Positions 1-8,693 are shown, counted from the first letter of the stretch. The stretch is 11,145 bases of DNA from Planctomycetota bacterium (GCA_016935955.1 JAFGPY010000155.1:1-11145); one strand, 5' to 3'. Notes: generated by a model from the letters alone, not told the origin. Made by a program: numbers and translations.

Positions 1-2
1 AG

Positions 3-71
3 GAGGGAGCCCTGGCGCAAGCATATTCCGTCGTCAATATGATGGCGGCCGTGACGCAGCGAACAAATTAA
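3..71 (+). CDS. Possible C-terminal end of an upstream gene (partial)
   Basis: An open frame enters from the left edge in frame 3 and ends at TAA (69-71). It encodes about 22 residues, EGALAQAYSVVNMMAAVTQR followed by TN. The composition is ordinary protein and the stop lies 16 bp before the -35 box of the next promoter, which is where an upstream gene would be expected to end. Frame 2 is also open, to a TGA at 89-91, but reads less like protein and would run into the promoter. Too little is visible to name a family, and the frame could be chance. Confidence 0.3.
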   Translation, partial: EGALAQAYSVVNMMAAVTQRTN

Positions 72-87
72 GATGCGATTGCCCTGC

Positions 88-116
88 TTGACAGGCCCTC
101 GCCTCGCGGCTATCGT
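88..116 (+). promoter_or_regulatory. Sigma70-like promoter for the RDD-SpoIIM pair
   Basis: A perfect TTGACA -35 box (88-93) is followed by exactly 17 bp and TATCGT (111-116), which matches the TATAAT consensus at four of six positions. Transcription would start near 123, leaving a leader of roughly 27 nt before the GTG start at 150. AAAGGACGG (133-141 region) serves as ribosome binding site. Both boxes and spacing are seen directly; activity is inferred. Confidence 0.6.
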
Positions 117-149
117 GGCCTCGGTGCACCGAAAGGACGGGATGCGGCC

Positions 150-968
150 GTGACCACGTTAACCACCATCGAGACGCCCGAGCGTGTGGCTCTGACCTAC
201 GACGTCGCGGGTCTCGGCACGCGGGCCCTGGCCTACCTGATCGACCTGGGCGTTCGCGCCGCCGCCATCCTGCTGGGCTTGGTCGCCGTCTTCGTCATTC
301 ACGAGGACCAGCAGTTGGCCGCCCTGTCGTCCGGCGTTCGCGCCGCGGGAGTGATCGGTTTCTTCCTGCTGCACTGGGGCTACGCCACACTGTTCGAGGC
401 CTTCTGGAACGGACAGACGCCCGGAAAACGGCTCATGGGCATCCGCGTCATCAAGGAAGGCGGCTTCCCGGCGACGCTCTTCGATGCGGCCCTGCGGAAC
501 CTGATCCGCGTCGTTGACTTTCTGCCCGTCTTCTACGGACTGGGCGTCGTCTGCCTCTTTCTGACCAAGCGGCACCAGCGGGTCGGCGACCTGGCCGCGG
601 GCACGCTCGTGGTTCGCCAGTCGACCGCCCGTCCGCCGTCGCTGGACGACATCCTGGCCGCCCACAGCCACGCGGACGCCGATGCCGGGCCGCGGTACGC
701 CCAGGCGCCGGTGTCGGTGCAGCAGTTCGAGGCCATCGTGGAGTTCCTGCAGCGGGCTGAGCGGCTGGACCCGCAGGCCCGCGGACGCATCGCCGAGAAG
801 TTCGCCGAGCCGATTCGCCGCAGCATCGCCGAATCGAAGACGCTCCGCGAGGCGATCGACGCCGGCGGACTGGACGACGAGACGCTGCTGGCCCTGGTCG
901 TGCACGACCGGCGGTCCGAGCAGGCGGCGGACGGCCCTGCGGCCGAGGGCGGAGGGAACGACGCGTGA
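150..968 (+). CDS. RDD family membrane protein
   Basis: This 272-residue inner-membrane protein has an N-terminal RDD domain (about residues 17-155). The hallmark charged residues are R25 and D32 just before the first membrane segment (about 33-50), and D123 near the third. Other family motifs are GQTPGKR (88-94) and RVGDLAAGTLVV (144-155). A second segment lies at about 64-84 and a third at about 124-139. Residues 156-272 form a soluble, charged, helical tail not found in minimal RDD proteins; its role is unknown. The start is GTG at 150: the nearby ATG at 142 is out of frame and meets a stop after three codons, while AAAGGACGG precedes the GTG. The stop overlaps the next start (GTGA, 965-968), so the two genes are translationally coupled. 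RDD proteins often sit beside MoxR/DUF58 genes; molecular function is unproven, with transport suggested for some members. Confidence 0.88.
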   Translation: MTTLTTIETPERVALTYDVAGLGTRALAYLIDLGVRAAAILLGLVAVFVIHEDQQLAALSSGVRAAGVIGFFLLHWGYATLFEAFWNGQTPGKRLMGIRVIKEGGFPATLFDAALRNLIRVVDFLPVFYGLGVVCLFLTKRHQRVGDLAAGTLVVRQSTARPPSLDDILAAHSHADADAGPRYAQAPVSVQQFEAIVEFLQRAERLDPQARGRIAEKFAEPIRRSIAESKTLREAIDAGGLDDETLLALVVHDRRSEQAADGPAAEGGGNDA

Positions 969-1990
969 ACCTCGACCGCTTCGTGGCTCGCAACCAGCAG
1001 CAGTGGCAGGCCCTGGAAGGCCACCTGAAGACCATCGAGCAACGGGGCCCGCACCATCTGGACGCCGAAGCGCTGCACGATTTCGCGCTGCTCTATCGCA
1101 AAGCGGCCGACGACCTGGCCTACGCCCGAACCTTCTTCAGCGACAGCAAAGTCACCGAGTACCTGAACCACGTGGTCGGCCGCGTGCATCCCCTGCTCTA
1201 CAGCCGCACGCGCCGCTCGCCGGTCGAGATCGTTTCGTTCTTCCGACGGGACTTCCCGCGGGCGTTTCGCCGCTCGTGGCGGTCGATCACGACGGCCACG
1301 GGCATCTTCCTGCTGGCCGCCGTGGTCGGCTACCTGGGCACGTGGCAGAACCCGACCGCGGCCCGCCGCATTCTGCCGGCCCGGATCATCCAGAGCGTCG
1401 ACGCCGGCAGGATGTGGACGGACGACGTCTACGCCATGGCCCCGGGCGATTACCTGTCGGCGAAGCTCTTCACGAACAACATCGCGGTCACGTTCGCACT
1501 GCTGGCCCTGGGCATGACCGCGGGCGTGGGCACCGTCTTTCTCCTGGGCCTCAACGGCCTGACGCTCGGCGCCGCGGGCGGACTCTGCCACTCGGCCGGC
1601 ATGGGCGGACCGTTCTGGTCGTTCGTGGCGGCCCACGGCCCCCTGGAACTGCTGGTGGTCTTCATCGCCGGCGGCGCCGGGCTCGAACTGGCCATGGCCC
1701 TTGTCGCCCCCGGCCAATGGCGGCGCGGCGACGCCCTGCGGCTGCGCGGAGCGCGGGCCGTCAAGCTCGTTCTCGGCAGCATGCCGCTGCTGGTCGTGGC
1801 CGGCGTGGTCGAGGGCGTGATCTCCGGCGGCAAGCCCCTCTGGGTGGTTGGCGGTTACGACATGGCCAGGGTCGCGTGCGGCCTGGCCCTGGTCGGTGCG
1901 GTCCTGGCGTACCTGCTCCTGGCGGGCCGCAGCGACGCGCCGAGCGCCGCCGCCCGTCAGAGCCTTCCGCGAGCCTTGATGTCCAGGTAA
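965..1990 (+). CDS. SpoIIM-family membrane protein (stage II sporulation protein M-like, DUF95)
   Basis: The product is 341 residues. About 100 residues of charged helical sequence come first, then a polytopic membrane region with segments near 108-126, 171-208 (two), 217-248, 266-286 and 302-320. The motif HGPLEL (224-229), with its conserved His and Glu at the head of a membrane helix, is typical of the SpoIIM/DUF95 family. In Bacillus, SpoIIM belongs to the engulfment machinery. Here the gene lies beside RDD and MoxR-system genes and nothing indicates sporulation, so that role should not be transferred. The GTG start at 965 has GGAGGG (951-956) eight bases upstream and overlaps the RDD stop by 4 bp. 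The last 34 bp overlap the 3' end of the opposing DUF58 gene, so no intrinsic terminator lies between them. Confidence 0.87.
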   Translation: MNLDRFVARNQQQWQALEGHLKTIEQRGPHHLDAEALHDFALLYRKAADDLAYARTFFSDSKVTEYLNHVVGRVHPLLYSRTRRSPVEIVSFFRRDFPRAFRRSWRSITTATGIFLLAAVVGYLGTWQNPTAARRILPARIIQSVDAGRMWTDDVYAMAPGDYLSAKLFTNNIAVTFALLALGMTAGVGTVFLLGLNGLTLGAAGGLCHSAGMGGPFWSFVAAHGPLELLVVFIAGGAGLELAMALVAPGQWRRGDALRLRGARAVKLVLGSMPLLVVAGVVEGVISGGKPLWVVGGYDMARVACGLALVGAVLAYLLLAGRSDAPSAAARQSLPRALMSR

Positions 1991-3318
1991 CGATTGACCA
2001 GCGTGGCAAGCAGCTTGTCGGCGTCCACGTCGACGGTCACGACGCCGCGCGAACTGAGCACCTGGCGGGTGACGGTCTGGTCGCGGAGCACCTCGCGTGC
2101 CGCGGCGTTGCGGTAGGCATCGAACGCCAGGTGCGGCGCCGCAGTGGCGGCCTCGACCAGCAACGGATCGCGAATGGTCGCGCAGACGGGCAGGTGCCGG
2201 GGCAGCATGGCCGACAGCCGCGTGACCATCGCCGAGTTGCTGCTGCCTGCGGCCAGGTCGGTCAGCATGACGACGAGACTGCGGCGGCTGAGCCGCGCGG
2301 CCAGGTAGCCCAGGGCGTATCCGTAGTCGGGTTCGAACAGGTCGGCCTCGGTGTGGGCCAGCACGTCGACCATGAGGCGGAACTGTCCCGCCCCCTTCCG
2401 CGGCGGCAGGTAGACGCGAACGTCCTTCGAGAAGATCAGCAGCCCCACGCGGTCGCCCGACAGCAGGGCCACGTTGGCCAGGCCCATGGCCGCGGCCACG
2501 GCGTGGTCCAGCTTGGTCAACCCGTCGACCTCGGCGGTCATCAGGCGGCCGACGTCGATGGCCACGACCAGTCGCTGGTTCCGCTCCAGCTCGAATTCGC
2601 GAACGGTGGGCTGGCGGTGTTTGGCGGTGGCCTTCCAGTCGATGAGCCGCGTATCGTCGCCCTGGACGTAGGGGCGCAGCCGGTGGAACTCGCGGCCCTC
2701 GCCGAGGACCCGCATCCGCCGCAGGCCGGTGCTCTTGCGACCGGCGCGGGCCAGCAGTTGGCGGCTGCGGGCCACGCCGTAGATGTCCGGATAGACCGAG
2801 ACGCGTCGCCGCGCCGGCCGCCGGTCCTGGCGGACCACGAGGTTCAGCCGCCCGTACCGCCGCACGTGCAGCGACCCCAACTCGAAATCGCCGCGGACCA
2901 TGGGCGTGAACAGGTACGACAACTCGGCGCGGCTTGCCGCCGGGACGATCGTCTCCAACGGCAGAGCGTCGCCGACCTCGAACGAGGCCGGCAACGTGTC
3001 GGTCAGCGACAGCCGCACCGGACGGTCCGTGTGGTTCTCGATCAGGATGCGGGCGACGTTCGGCGCCCCCTGGCTGAGGATGTCCTCGGTGACGCGGCGG
3101 ACCACGACGTCCTGATGTCCCTGATCGCCGCCGCGGCCGAGCGACTGACGGTCGAGGGCCAGCAGGAGGAAGACCACGGCGTCGATGCCCGCGCCGAGCA
3201 CCAGGGCGACGCGGCCGAGTTCGGCGTCGCCGATCTGGACCATGGGACCGATCAGGCCGACGGCCATGATGACGGCCCCGACGAACAGCAGGATGATGAC
3301 TCGATCGGTGAAGATCAC
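1957..3318 (-). CDS. DUF58 domain protein (vWA-like MoxR partner)
   Basis: This 453-residue protein has two N-terminal membrane segments (about 7-28 and 36-55). A beta-rich middle region (about 80-170) resembles an extracytoplasmic or adaptor domain. The DUF58 signature follows, with GDD (220-222) and IDWKATA (226-232) after the YVQG lead-in. A von Willebrand A-like fold starts at [10 protein letters not shown] (251-260), where D255 stands at the metal-site position; the usual DxSxS is replaced by DVGRL. DUF58 proteins are the regular partners of MoxR ATPases, and the MoxR gene lies immediately upstream across a 25-bp gap. The GTG start is chosen because no other in-frame ATG, GTG or TTG lies between the MoxR stop and here. 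The nearest purine-rich box (GGAGG, ending 13 bases before GTG) is rather distant. It is the last gene of the minus-strand operon, and its 3' end overlaps SpoIIM by 34 bp. Confidence 0.9.
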   Translation of the reverse strand: MIFTDRVIILLFVGAVIMAVGLIGPMVQIGDAELGRVALVLGAGIDAVVFLLLALDRQSLGRGGDQGHQDVVVRRVTEDILSQGAPNVARILIENHTDRPVRLSLTDTLPASFEVGDALPLETIVPAASRAELSYLFTPMVRGDFELGSLHVRRYGRLNLVVRQDRRPARRRVSVYPDIYGVARSRQLLARAGRKSTGLRRMRVLGEGREFHRLRPYVQGDDTRLIDWKATAKHRQPTVREFELERNQRLVVAIDVGRLMTAEVDGLTKLDHAVAAAMGLANVALLSGDRVGLLIFSKDVRVYLPPRKGAGQFRLMVDVLAHTEADLFEPDYGYALGYLAARLSRRSLVVMLTDLAAGSSNSAMVTRLSAMLPRHLPVCATIRDPLLVEAATAAPHLAFDAYRNAAAREVLRDQTVTRQVLSSRGVVTVDVDADKLLATLVNRYLDIKARGRL

Positions 3319-3343
3319 GTGCGCTGCTCGGCCTCCGAACGGC

Positions 3344-4290
<947 letters not shown>

Positions 4291-4294
<4 letters not shown>

Positions 4295-5463
4295 GATGAG
4301 AGGACCTCCTTGCTCAGTTGGGCCAGGTTGCGGGCCACGGCCAGCAGCCGTCGGGACGACAGCGAGGACGACTGGGCGGCCTGTTGGGCTTCGACGAGAA
4401 TTCGCCGCACGGCGTCGCGACTGCGGCGCGTGCGGCCGGCCAGGGCATCGGCCATCTGCTCGGCATCGGCGGTTCGCGGCAGGTGCAGCTCGCGGGTCAT
4501 CTGCTCCCGGAAATCGTCGTAGAGCCGCGCGGCCGCGTGCGAGCCGGCGCGGCCGCGGCGGTACAGTTCGGCCAGGGCCTCGACGAATTCGAGGTGGCTG
4601 CGACGGGTCGGACGCCTGAGCGTCTTGAGCGGTCCGAAGCGCCGTGTGCGACTCATCAGGAACATCGTCACCAGCAGGAACATCTGTCCGCCGAGGGCCA
4701 GCAGCACGCGACGGGAGTACGGCGTCGTCAGCGGCTCGCGATCGTAGTAGCCGTGATGGTACTCGTCGAACAGAACCTTCCCGTCGTCACGGACCAGGGC
4801 GAGCACGTTCAGCAGCAGGGCCAGGTTGTCGGCCTTGCCGATCAGCTTGTTGGAGAACACGCTGCCGGAGGCGGCTACGATGACGCGGCCGCTGTAGTAC
4901 GAGTACTGGACCAGGTGCACCTGCCCCTGCTCGTCTTCCAGCAGCTGGACGTTCGGCATCTCCGCGGGCAACCCGTCGTCGGCATAGGTCACCACCTGGC
5001 TGACACCGACGGTCAGGTCGGACGGCACGGAGGGATGGGTCGACACCTGCGGCGCGATCAGGCCGCGAAGCAGCCAGAACGGTTCGTCCTCGGTCGACGA
5101 GTGGCTGAAGTCCAGGCCGAGGGCCTCGTTCAGAGGATCGCTCAGATCGGCGCGGCGGTCGATGCCCCGGTCGCGGCCGACCAGGTAGACCAGCGTGTTG
5201 CCCTGGGCCACCCACTCGTTCAGGGCCTTGACCTCGTTCGTCGTGGGCTCGACGCGCAGAGGGCCGGCCACCAGCAGCACGTTCCCGTCGCCGCCGAGTT
5301 CGGTCCACGGACGCTCGATCCGCACGGGCTCCGGATCGCCCCGGCGAGCCAGCAACCGGTAGACCGCCAGCATGCCGCCGGGCGTGTGGCTGTAGCTGCT
5401 GGCGAAGGTGCCCGCGCCGCCGGACTGCTCGGGCTCGTGAAAGAGCACGGCCACCACGACCAT
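4291..5463 (-). CDS. DUF4350 domain membrane protein
   Basis: From the first ATG the product is 390 residues. The N-terminal part (about 10-100) matches the DUF4350 plan: a [17 protein letters not shown] stretch, then a Rossmann-like run VLLVAGP and LVYLVGR (about 62-97). A later block holds FDEYHHGY (232-239), and one membrane helix lies at about 253-270. The cytoplasmic tail opens with [19 protein letters not shown] (288-306), also seen in this protein type. The ATG at 5463 cuts a hydrophobic helix in half. Reading upstream in frame extends it to [16 protein letters not shown], preceded by ACG at 5511 and an excellent AGGAGG box, so the natural protein is probably 406 residues with a complete N-terminal anchor. 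The longer form overlaps the DUF4129 gene by 14 bp. Role is unknown; it sits between DUF4129 and MoxR in the operon. Confidence 0.82.
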
Positions 5464-5497
5464 GGCGGTGACGATCAGCAGAATGAGGATGACGACC

Positions 5498-6553
5498 TTA
5501 AGCCGTTTCGTCGCGGACCTCCTCGACCAACTGCTGAGCCATTCGGGCGAAACCGCGGGCCGCGTCCTCGTCCAGCGGCTCGTGGCCGTACCACTTGCGG
5601 TCGTACCGGCGGTTGAGTTCCCCGAAGAGTTCCGCGGGCCGCGCCGCCTGCCGCTCCAGAAGCTGGCGATGGTACTCCCAGTTGGTTCGCGTGCGGTCGA
5701 TGAGCACGAGTTGCCGCCGTTCGAGGGCCGACAGGACCATCAGGTACGCGTGGTGGATGGCTTCGCGGAACCGCCCCTCATCGAGCGCCCGCGCCGCCTC
5801 CTGGGCGTGCGTCTCCGGCGAACTGAGCCGCACGGCCGTCGCCAGGCGATGGCTTCGCGTCGTTCCGCGCGGTTGCCGCGAACGAAACCGTCGCCATAAC
5901 CAGCGGCCGACGATGACGGCGATCAGGGTCAGCGAGACGGCCAGGACGGCCCGCAACGAGTGGCGGCTGAAGCTCTCGACGCGACCGCCGCTGATGCCCA
6001 GCCAGTCGTAGAAACGGTTCAGCAACGACTGGATCATCTCCAGCATTTCGTCCATCCGGTCGCGTTCGACGCGGAATTCCGGGGCTTCCAGGATGCTCGC
6101 CATCTCTGCCCGCGCCTTCGCGACGGCCTTTCGCCGGGCGGCCGGATCGCCGGTCGTCGCCCGCCGGTAACGATTCAGATCATCGATCATCTCCTCCAAC
6201 TGCTGCACGGTGCGGAAGCGGATGTCTCTCAGAACGTCGTCGTTCTGTGCGACAACCGAGTCGCTGAACTGCCGCGAGAAGACCGAGGTGCGGTATTGGC
6301 CCGAGGCTCCGCCCTCGCCGTGGCGAAGCTCGATGGTCGCCAGGTCGGACTCGATACGGCGCAGCTCGTCGATCAGGGCCTGCCGCTCGGCGGGCAGCAA
6401 CGTGTCGGCGTCCGCGGGCTCGATCGCCTCCAGCCGACGCAGGTGGTCGGTCACGACGGCGCGGACCTCGTCCGGAGAAACGGCCTCGGCGCGGCCGGTC
6501 GTCGCGGTCAGCGACAGGACGATCCCGAGAGAGAGGATGAGCCGGTAGATCAT
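5498..6553 (-). CDS. DUF4129 domain protein
   Basis: The product is 351 residues. A signal peptide or N-terminal anchor (1-24, ending GRAEA) opens it. A long charged, helix-rich and probably extracytoplasmic region (about 26-195) follows. One membrane helix lies at about 200-218, with Arg-rich sequence after it, and the cytoplasmic DUF4129 domain occupies about 253-338. Domain hallmarks are EGRFREAIHHAYLMVL, RTRTNWEY (287-294) and KWYG (320-323). The start at 6553 is preferred over one 90 bp further out, because the longer form adds Arg/Trp-rich non-signal sequence and overlaps the upstream gene. With 6553 the gap is 25 bp. No good ribosome binding site is visible before this ATG. The stop lies 14 bp past the proposed DUF4350 ACG start. 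DUF4129 proteins recur in MoxR/DUF58 operons; biochemical function is unknown. Confidence 0.85.
   Translation of the reverse strand: MIYRLILSLGIVLSLTATTGRAEAVSPDEVRAVVTDHLRRLEAIEPADADTLLPAERQALIDELRRIESDLATIELRHGEGGASGQYRTSVFSRQFSDSVVAQNDDVLRDIRFRTVQQLEEMIDDLNRYRRATTGDPAARRKAVAKARAEMASILEAPEFRVERDRMDEMLEMIQSLLNRFYDWLGISGGRVESFSRHSLRAVLAVSLTLIAVIVGRWLWRRFRSRQPRGTTRSHRLATAVRLSSPETHAQEAARALDEGRFREAIHHAYLMVLSALERRQLVLIDRTRTNWEYHRQLLERQAARPAELFGELNRRYDRKWYGHEPLDEDAARGFARMAQQLVEEVRDETA
5509..5523 (-). promoter_or_regulatory. Ribosome binding site with possible ACG start for the DUF4350 gene
   Basis: On the minus strand AGGAGG (5523-5518) is followed by six bases and then ACG (5511-5509). From there the frame runs without a stop into the DUF4350 protein and supplies the missing half of its N-terminal membrane helix (ACG AAA CGG CTT AAG: residues KRLK after the initiator). 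No ATG, GTG or TTG exists in frame between the upstream gene's stop region and the ATG at 5463, and that ATG has no visible ribosome binding site. The site lies inside the end of the DUF4129 gene. Use of ACG is inferred. Confidence 0.45.
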
Positions 6554-6578
6554 GATGGCGTTGGCACCGCGTGAGGCG

Positions 6579-7601
6579 TCACGACCCGGTCGCGGCCAGC
6601 CGCTCGGCCACCCTCTCCAGGTCGTAGCCCTCGTGTCGCACACGAATGTCGAAGTACAGTGCGATCATGGCCAGCCAGACCAGCGGCTGCAGGGCCGCAT
6701 CGCACGCATTGATCAGCAGCACGAACGGAACGGTGACCGCGGACGACAGGTGCGTGGGTCCGAGGATGACGTCGCGCCACGACCCGCTCGTGCCGCCGGC
6801 AAAGAAGCCGACCGTGTAGTATAGCGTCAGGAGCACGCTGTGCACACTGCCGTAGATGGCCGTCAGGGCCATGAACAGCACGGCGGCGCGGCTCATGTGG
6901 CGGCTGGGTTTGGTGCTGGGATCGCGGCGGCGGATCAGCGAGGCGCTTCGCAGCAGCGCCGCCAGGTAGCCCTTGCCCTCGATGACCACGACCGCGGGAA
7001 GAAGGACCCAACACAGGAAGAGCCAGAGGACGACGGCCAGCATGGGCAGTTGGACGAACAGGAAAACCGCCAGGCCGCTGAGCATGTAGGCCTGGGAGTT
7101 GGGCACGCCGTGCTTCACCAGGTAGCTTACGACGTACATCAGGACGAACCCCATGGCGACTATGCCGAGGCCCAGGACGATGCCGTAGACCACCAGGGCG
7201 ATCAGCCGCGTGAGGATGAGCTTGGGGACCTTCGGCAGGAACTGCATCAGCGACTCGCGGAACGTCGCGCTGCGGCCCAGGTACAGGGGGCCGGCAGCCT
7301 GGATGACCAGCCCTTCGGCCAGAGTGCTCGTGATCGTGGCGGTCAGAATGAACAGGAGCAACCTGCTGACGACATTCGGCAGGCCGAAGCTGTCGAGGGA
7401 CTCGCCCTCGAGGATGCCGAGGAGTTCGCCGAAGACGTGATGGACGACGTTCATCTGCGGCGTGGTGAGCAGGAACGTGACGGCGAATGCCAGGCCGCTG
7501 AGGGCCAGAATCAGCCGCAGGTTGCCCCGGTACAGCTTGACGCTGCGGTCGAAGAGCTGCCCGAGTCCCAGAGGTTCGAGGCGAAGACCTTCGCTGCTCA
7601 T
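6579..7601 (-). CDS. Polytopic membrane protein of the MoxR operon
   Basis: This 340-residue protein has six or more hydrophobic stretches (about 28-46, 78-100, 130-160, 172-205, 239-267 and 287-315). Two are long enough to cross the membrane twice. It begins with a short amphipathic region containing GLGQLFDRSVKLYRGN (12-27). It ends with YFDIRVRHEGYDLE (316-329), a closing motif I recognise from hypothetical membrane proteins beside DUF4129 genes, some labelled glycerophosphodiester phosphodiesterase membrane-domain proteins. No catalytic residues of such an enzyme are visible, so that label should not be read as an activity. GGGAGGG lies about ten bases before the ATG. It is the first gene of the tight minus-strand cluster. 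No convincing promoter is seen in the 109 bp upstream, so transcription may come from further right. Confidence 0.8.
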   Translation of the reverse strand: MSSEGLRLEPLGLGQLFDRSVKLYRGNLRLILALSGLAFAVTFLLTTPQMNVVHHVFGELLGILEGESLDSFGLPNVVSRLLLFILTATITSTLAEGLVIQAAGPLYLGRSATFRESLMQFLPKVPKLILTRLIALVVYGIVLGLGIVAMGFVLMYVVSYLVKHGVPNSQAYMLSGLAVFLFVQLPMLAVVLWLFLCWVLLPAVVVIEGKGYLAALLRSASLIRRRDPSTKPSRHMSRAAVLFMALTAIYGSVHSVLLTLYYTVGFFAGGTSGSWRDVILGPTHLSSAVTVPFVLLINACDAALQPLVWLAMIALYFDIRVRHEGYDLERVAERLAATGS

Positions 7602-7642
7602 GCCGCGTGGTCCCTCCCTGCCGGCGCGATGCCGGGGCGTCC

Positions 7643-7687
7643 CGTCTTACGAGACGAGCCCCGCAGGGGAAGACCCGACGGGGCTCG
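7643..7687 (-). terminator. Hairpin pair in the spacer after the secreted protein gene
   Basis: CGAGCCCCG (7655-7663) and CGGGGCTCG (7679-7687) form a perfect 9-bp stem with a 15-nt loop. A second small stem, CGTCT/AGACG (7643-7647 and 7652-7656) with a four-base loop, lies next on the minus-strand transcript and shares two bases with the first. It sits 24 bp past the stop of the gene ending at 7711. No T-run follows on either strand, so it is not a classic intrinsic terminator. A transcript-end stabiliser or partial attenuator between the two genes is equally possible. Confidence 0.35.
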
Positions 7688-7710
7688 CATAACGTAACGG
7701 TCTGGCGGGC

Positions 7711-8499
7711 CTACCAGATGCCTTCTTTCAGACTCTCGACCCACTGCTTCAGCCGCTGATAGCCCGCGTCCCGGTCCGACCGGAACACCGGGCCCCCGGG
7801 ATGCTCGCTCTTCTCGGCCAGCACGATCTTCAGCAGGCGGCTCTTGCTCAGATCGGTGTGATTGATGTAACGGTCCAGCGACTTGTAGTTCGCGGCCACG
7901 GTCTTGCGATCGGTGCGGCGCTGGGCCTCAAGGTACAACTCCGTGCCGTTGCCGGTGCCGCCATGGCAATCGGCCCGGGCACAACTGCGGATCAGAATCG
8001 GCTGAACCGCGACCTGGAAGTTCTGCATCGGATCGCCGACGTTCTTGAAGATCTCCGCCGCCTCGTCGTCGCTGAGCTGGTAGACGATGGCCTTTTTCGG
8101 GCCGCCTGCCGGGGGCGTCGTCGTCCCGTCGCCGGTCGTCGTGCCGTTGCCATCGGCCGTCGTGCCGTCCGGCTGCTTGGCCACATCGGTCTCGGACGAC
8201 TCTTCGGCCGGCAGCACGAAGTTGCCCGAGGCGTAGAACTGGGCCGCCTTCTTCAGGTACTTGGCCCGTTCGTCTCCCTGGTCCAGAGCCTGCAACTTGT
8301 TGGCTTCCTGGGTGACCTCGCTATAGAGAGACTGCTCGAGGGCCCACTTGGCCAATTCGAAATGCCCCGAGGCGTCGTCGTCCTTAAGAGCGGCGGCGCG
8401 GGTCTTGTACTCGGCGCTCGGGTCTGTGGCCTGGGCGGCCAGCACGGACGCGATGCCCACCACGGCGACGGAAGCCCACACAAGCAATTGCGATTTCAT
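7711..8499 (-). CDS. Secreted protein with a C-X4-C-H (c-type haem-like) motif
   Basis: The product is 262 residues. A signal peptide (about 1-24, cleavage near AAQA) leads into a charged helical region (29-92) that resembles a short TPR-like repeat. A low-complexity Thr/Gly/Asp/Pro linker (about 111-134) then joins it to a C-terminal domain (about 140-262). That domain contains ILIRSC plus ARADCHGG, with C173, C178 and H179, giving C-X4-C-H. Conserved-looking NHTDLSKSRLL and EHPGGPVF runs follow. The arrangement resembles single-haem domains of secreted planctomycete cytochromes, with four residues between the cysteines instead of two. Haem attachment is inferred only, and a zinc site or disulfide is possible. 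GAGGAG precedes the ATG by about six bases. It has its own promoter, divergent from the ThiF gene, and is separated from the downstream membrane-protein gene by 109 bp with hairpins. Confidence 0.8.
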   Translation of the reverse strand: MKSQLLVWASVAVVGIASVLAAQATDPSAEYKTRAAALKDDDASGHFELAKWALEQSLYSEVTQEANKLQALDQGDERAKYLKKAAQFYASGNFVLPAEESSETDVAKQPDGTTADGNGTTTGDGTTTPPAGGPKKAIVYQLSDDEAAEIFKNVGDPMQNFQVAVQPILIRSCARADCHGGTGNGTELYLEAQRRTDRKTVAANYKSLDRYINHTDLSKSRLLKIVLAEKSEHPGGPVFRSDRDAGYQRLKQWVESLKEGIW

Positions 8500-8550
8500 T
8501 CTCGGCTCCTCACATAACAGAGCACAGGTGAACCACTTCGGTCGGTCATC

Positions 8551-8578
8551 AGTGTATCAGATTGCCACGGGCCTTCAA
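8551..8578 (-). promoter_or_regulatory. Promoter for the secreted C-X4-C-H protein
   Basis: On the minus strand TTGAAG (8578-8573) is followed by 16 bp and TACACT (8556-8551). Each box matches four of six consensus bases. TG stands one base before the -10 box, making an extended -10 element. A start near 8544 would give a leader of about 45 nt before the ATG at 8499. Confidence 0.45.
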
Positions 8579-8631
8579 CCAAAAATGCCCGGCCGGTATC
8601 CCCCCGGGGCCTGCTGCCGCGGCGAAAAGGA

Positions 8632-8660
8632 CTGACGAGGCCGCCCCGAGCGCCTATAAT
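8632..8660 (+). promoter_or_regulatory. Sigma70-like promoter for the ThiF-family gene
   Basis: A perfect TATAAT -10 box (8655-8660), striking in such GC-rich sequence, lies 17 bp after CTGACG (8632-8637), which matches TTGACA at four positions. Transcription would begin near 8667, leaving a leader of under 30 nt with AAAGGAG (8680-8686) seven bases before the ATG at 8694. The leader is too short for a riboswitch. Confidence 0.6.
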
Positions 8661-8693
8661 GGCTCGGCGATTCATCATCAAAGGAGCACGGAC

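Noticed and set aside
4318..5616. A 432-codon plus-strand frame opposite the DUF4350 gene
   Set aside because: Gln/His/Arg-rich composition typical of an antisense shadow; the opposite strand encodes a recognisable DUF4350 protein.
6554..6643. Longer N-terminus for the DUF4129 protein
   Set aside because: It would place 30 Arg/Trp-rich residues before a clean signal peptide and overlap the upstream gene by 65 bp.
8562..8693. Longer N-terminus for the ThiF-family protein
   Set aside because: The 44 added residues are unlike the family, would be encoded across the promoter, and lack a ribosome binding site. The ATG at 8694 has AAAGGAG.
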